Source of the DNA: Actinomycetota bacterium
Lineage (GTDB): Bacteria; Actinomycetota; Actinomycetes; Nanopelagicales; Nanopelagicaceae
Length of the DNA: 6,976 bases
NCBI GenBank assembly: GCA_009705675.1
Contig: WLSX01000026.1
Coordinates: 1-6,976, forward strand
Reading direction: 5' to 3'
The notes under the pieces were generated by a model. That model saw only the letters and a list, made by a program, of their open reading frames with translations, had not been told where the DNA came from and did no database searches. The position numbers and the translations under genes were made by a program. This document shows positions 5,625 through 6,976 of the stretch, in pieces (positions within the stretch are counted from its first letter, which is position 1; each line of letters begins with the position of its first letter).

Positions 5625-5631
5625 GGAGGGG
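5625..5631 (+). promoter_or_regulatory. Strong Shine-Dalgarno (GGAGGGG) for the glycosyltransferase
   Basis: GGAGGGG lies just upstream of the ATG at 5634, with 2-4 nt between the core and the start codon depending on the alignment. It is the only unambiguous ribosome-binding site in the window and fixes the start of the glycosyltransferase. A leadered transcript is implied. CATAAA near 5610-5615 is a possible but weak -10 element for it. Confidence 0.7.
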
Positions 5632-5633
5632 TT

Positions 5634-6608
5634 ATGAACAATTCAACCTTTCCACCTGTCTCAGTAATTTTGCCAATCCTCAATGAGGAAAGGGATTTAA
5701 GTAATTGCATCTCAGCAATTCTCCAGCAAGATTACCCTTCTAATATTGAAGTGATTTTGGCACTCGGACCGTCAAAAGATAAAACAACTCAAATTGCAGA
5801 AAAATTATCAGAATTAGACTCTCGTATTAAGTTAGTTAATAATCCAACTGGCCAGACAGCAGCTGGTTTAAATCTTGCGATAAAAGCGAGCTCCTATGAA
5901 ATTATCTGTCGAATTGACGGTCACTCTGAGATTTCAAATAATTATGTAAAAACTGCCGTAGAAATACTTCAACAGAAAAACGCAGTCAATGTTGGTGGTT
6001 TGATGCATGCCGATAGTAATACCGGCTTGCAACGAGTTATTGCCCAAGCTATGCGTTCTAAATTAGGGGTTGGCTCTTCTAAATTCCACACCGGTGGAAG
6101 TGCTGGCGAGTCTGACACGGTATATCTTGGAACATATAAAAAATCTGCAGTTATAGCTGCGGGTGGATTTGATGAGCGGTATATCCGGGCGCAAGATTGG
6201 GAACTAAATTATCGACTTCGCAAAAATAATGGCGTAATTTGGTTTGATCCAAGATTACAAGTTACATACCGACCACGAAGCACTTTTAAGAAATTAGCTA
6301 GACAATACTTTCAATATGGTCGATGGCGGAGAGTTATCTCGCGTCAACATAAAAATACGGTTAATTTTCGCTACTTAGCCCCACCGGTTGCAGTAATCAT
6401 AAATTTGTTATCGGTATTTTTCACATTTACCATCAATCCAATTTTTATTACACCATTTTTAATCTACTTAAGCACATTAATAGTTGGTAGTTTATTTATT
6501 GGCAGAAAAGTAGTCGATAAATTACTTATGCCATTTGTATTGGCGACCATGCACTTTTCTTGGGGTATTGGGTTTATAACCTCACCAAAAAAATTATTTA
6601 AGAATTAA
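5634..6608 (+). CDS. Membrane-associated family 2 glycosyltransferase, ExoA (succinoglycan biosynthesis)-like
   Basis: A 324-aa GT2 enzyme expected to act at the inner face of the membrane, adding a sugar from a nucleotide donor to a lipid-linked or nascent polysaccharide. Seen: the GT-A start [21 protein letters not shown] at 9-29 (shown in part), [10 protein letters not shown] near 42-51, the metal-binding DGH at 95-97 in place of Dx[20 protein letters not shown] at 177-195 (shown in part) with the probable catalytic acid in QDWEL, and QYGRWRR at 227-233, which recalls the Q-x-x-RW motif. Hydrophobic segments at about 248-266, 269-290 and 298-316 give perhaps three membrane helices. This layout matches the ExoA-like subgroup. 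It diverges from the LCP-ugd genes, so a shared surface-polysaccharide pathway is a reasonable inference. Donor and acceptor cannot be told from sequence. Its stop overlaps the stop of dapD. Confidence 0.9.
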   Translation: MNNSTFPPVSVILPILNEERDLSNCISAILQQDYPSNIEVILALGPSKDKTTQIAEKLSELDSRIKLVNNPTGQTAAGLNLAIKASSYEIICRIDGHSEISNNYVKTAVEILQQKNAVNVGGLMHADSNTGLQRVIAQAMRSKLGVGSSKFHTGGSAGESDTVYLGTYKKSAVIAAGGFDERYIRAQDWELNYRLRKNNGVIWFDPRLQVTYRPRSTFKKLARQYFQYGRWRRVISRQHKNTVNFRYLAPPVAVIINLLSVFFTFTINPIFITPFLIYLSTLIVGSLFIGRKVVDKLLMPFVLATMHFSWGIGFITSPKKLFKN

Positions 6609-6613
6609 TTTTT
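6587..6613. terminator. Possible weak bidirectional terminator at the convergent glycosyltransferase/dapD ends
   Basis: AAAAATTA (6589-6596) and TAATTTTT (6606-6613) can pair as an 8-bp stem around a 9-nt loop, with an A-run on the left and a T-run on the right, so either strand ends in U. The stem lacks any G-C pair and would be unstable, so this is only a suggestion supported by its position across the overlapping stop codons. Confidence 0.22.
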
Positions 6614-6976
6614 GTGAAGAACTGAGTTCAAGCCACTCCAAGTACCAGTTTTAGCAAGTGCTTCTAACGCTCCACTTTCAGAGTTGCGCCGGAATAATAA
6701 ATTATTACCACCGCTTAATTCTTTAGCTTTGACTACTTTCTTATCTGGCAGGGTTACCTTTGAGCTAGCAGTTATATAAACACCAGCTTCAACCACACAA
6801 TCATCTCCTAAGCTAATTCCAATACCGGAGTTAGCCCCAAGCAGTGTGCGCTGGCCAATTGAAATTACCTCTTTACCACCGCCACTCAAAGTACCCATAA
6901 TTGAAGCACCACCACCAATATCACTGCCATCACCAACTACTACACCGGCGCTGATTCGACCCTCAACCATGGACTT
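6605..6976 (-). CDS. dapD: 2,3,4,5-tetrahydropyridine-2,6-dicarboxylate N-succinyltransferase, C-terminal part, truncated by window edge
   Basis: DapD transfers succinyl from succinyl-CoA to tetrahydrodipicolinate in the succinylase branch of lysine/meso-diaminopimelate synthesis. The 123 residues here are the C-terminal part of an approximately 315-aa actinobacterial-type enzyme. Seen: [18 protein letters not shown] with its conserved Glu, the hexapeptide-repeat left-handed beta-helix ([14 protein letters not shown], then [20 protein letters not shown]), [18 protein letters not shown], and the C-terminal [17 protein letters not shown]. The reading frame is open through the right edge (Lys-Ser before the first Met in view), so the Met at 6970 is internal and not the start. 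The 3' end overlaps the convergent glycosyltransferase stop by 4 nt (TTAA). Confidence 0.96.
   Translation of the reverse strand, partial: KSMVEGRISAGVVVGDGSDIGGGASIMGTLSGGGKEVISIGQRTLLGANSGIGISLGDDCVVEAGVYITASSKVTLPDKKVVKAKELSGGNNLLFRRNSESGALEALAKTGTWSGLNSVLHKN

Noticed and set aside
6968..6970. ATG at the right edge as the start of dapD
   Set aside because: The frame stays open to the edge as Lys-Ser-Met, and actinobacterial DapD continues for about 190 residues before this SMVEGR segment.
1..6976. Mobile elements, CRISPR arrays, RNA genes or phage genes
   Set aside because: No transposase or integrase motifs, spaced direct repeats, or tRNA-like folds were seen. Nearly every base is accounted for by housekeeping or envelope genes with uniform composition.

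Overview
The window looks like chromosome from a small, AT-rich, streamlined actinobacterium, plausibly a freshwater planktonic lineage such as Nanopelagicales (acI). This assignment is inference. It rests on the actinobacterial-type DapD, the LytR-CpsA-Psr protein, the PNP/phosphomutase pair, visibly low GC with A/T-ending codons, and extreme compaction. Only about 130 of 6976 bases lie between genes, and the largest gap is 60 nt. There is no gene-free stretch over 300 bases, and I see no tRNA, rRNA, IS element or CRISPR array.

Layout. (1) 1-1899, minus strand: maf (nucleotide pyrophosphatase), a trimeric-type purine nucleoside phosphorylase, and the 5' part of a phosphosugar mutase that runs off the left edge. 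The last two overlap by 4 nt (GTGA). Together they can turn purine nucleosides into free base plus ribose-1-phosphate and then ribose-5-phosphate. (2) 1920-2741, plus strand, divergent from maf: a protein that reads as PurK (N5-CAIR synthase) from end to end, but with about 100 residues of the ATP-grasp nucleotide-binding region missing and the catalytic signature replaced. It is an intact frame and is best read as a PurK-derived pseudoenzyme. (3) 2743-5573, minus strand: LCP glycopolymer transferase, UDP-glucose 6-dehydrogenase and a small CoA-binding protein, tightly packed in that order. (4) 5634-6608, plus strand: an ExoA-like membrane glycosyltransferase, divergent from the LCP gene. (5) 6605-6976, minus strand: the 3' part of dapD (lysine/diaminopimelate synthesis), converging on the glycosyltransferase with a 4-nt overlap.

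The genes fall into two themes. One is purine/nucleoside metabolism (maf, PNP, phosphomutase, PurK relic). The other is the cell envelope: UDP-glucuronate supply, a glycosyltransferase, an LCP protein that attaches glycopolymers to the wall, and DapD for the peptidoglycan diamino acid.

The most notable points are the PurK-derived pseudoenzyme and a repeated start architecture. Four genes (PNP, PurK-like, UDP-glucose dehydrogenase, LCP) carry a TAnnnT hexamer ending exactly 6 nt before the ATG, as expected of leaderless actinobacterial transcripts.
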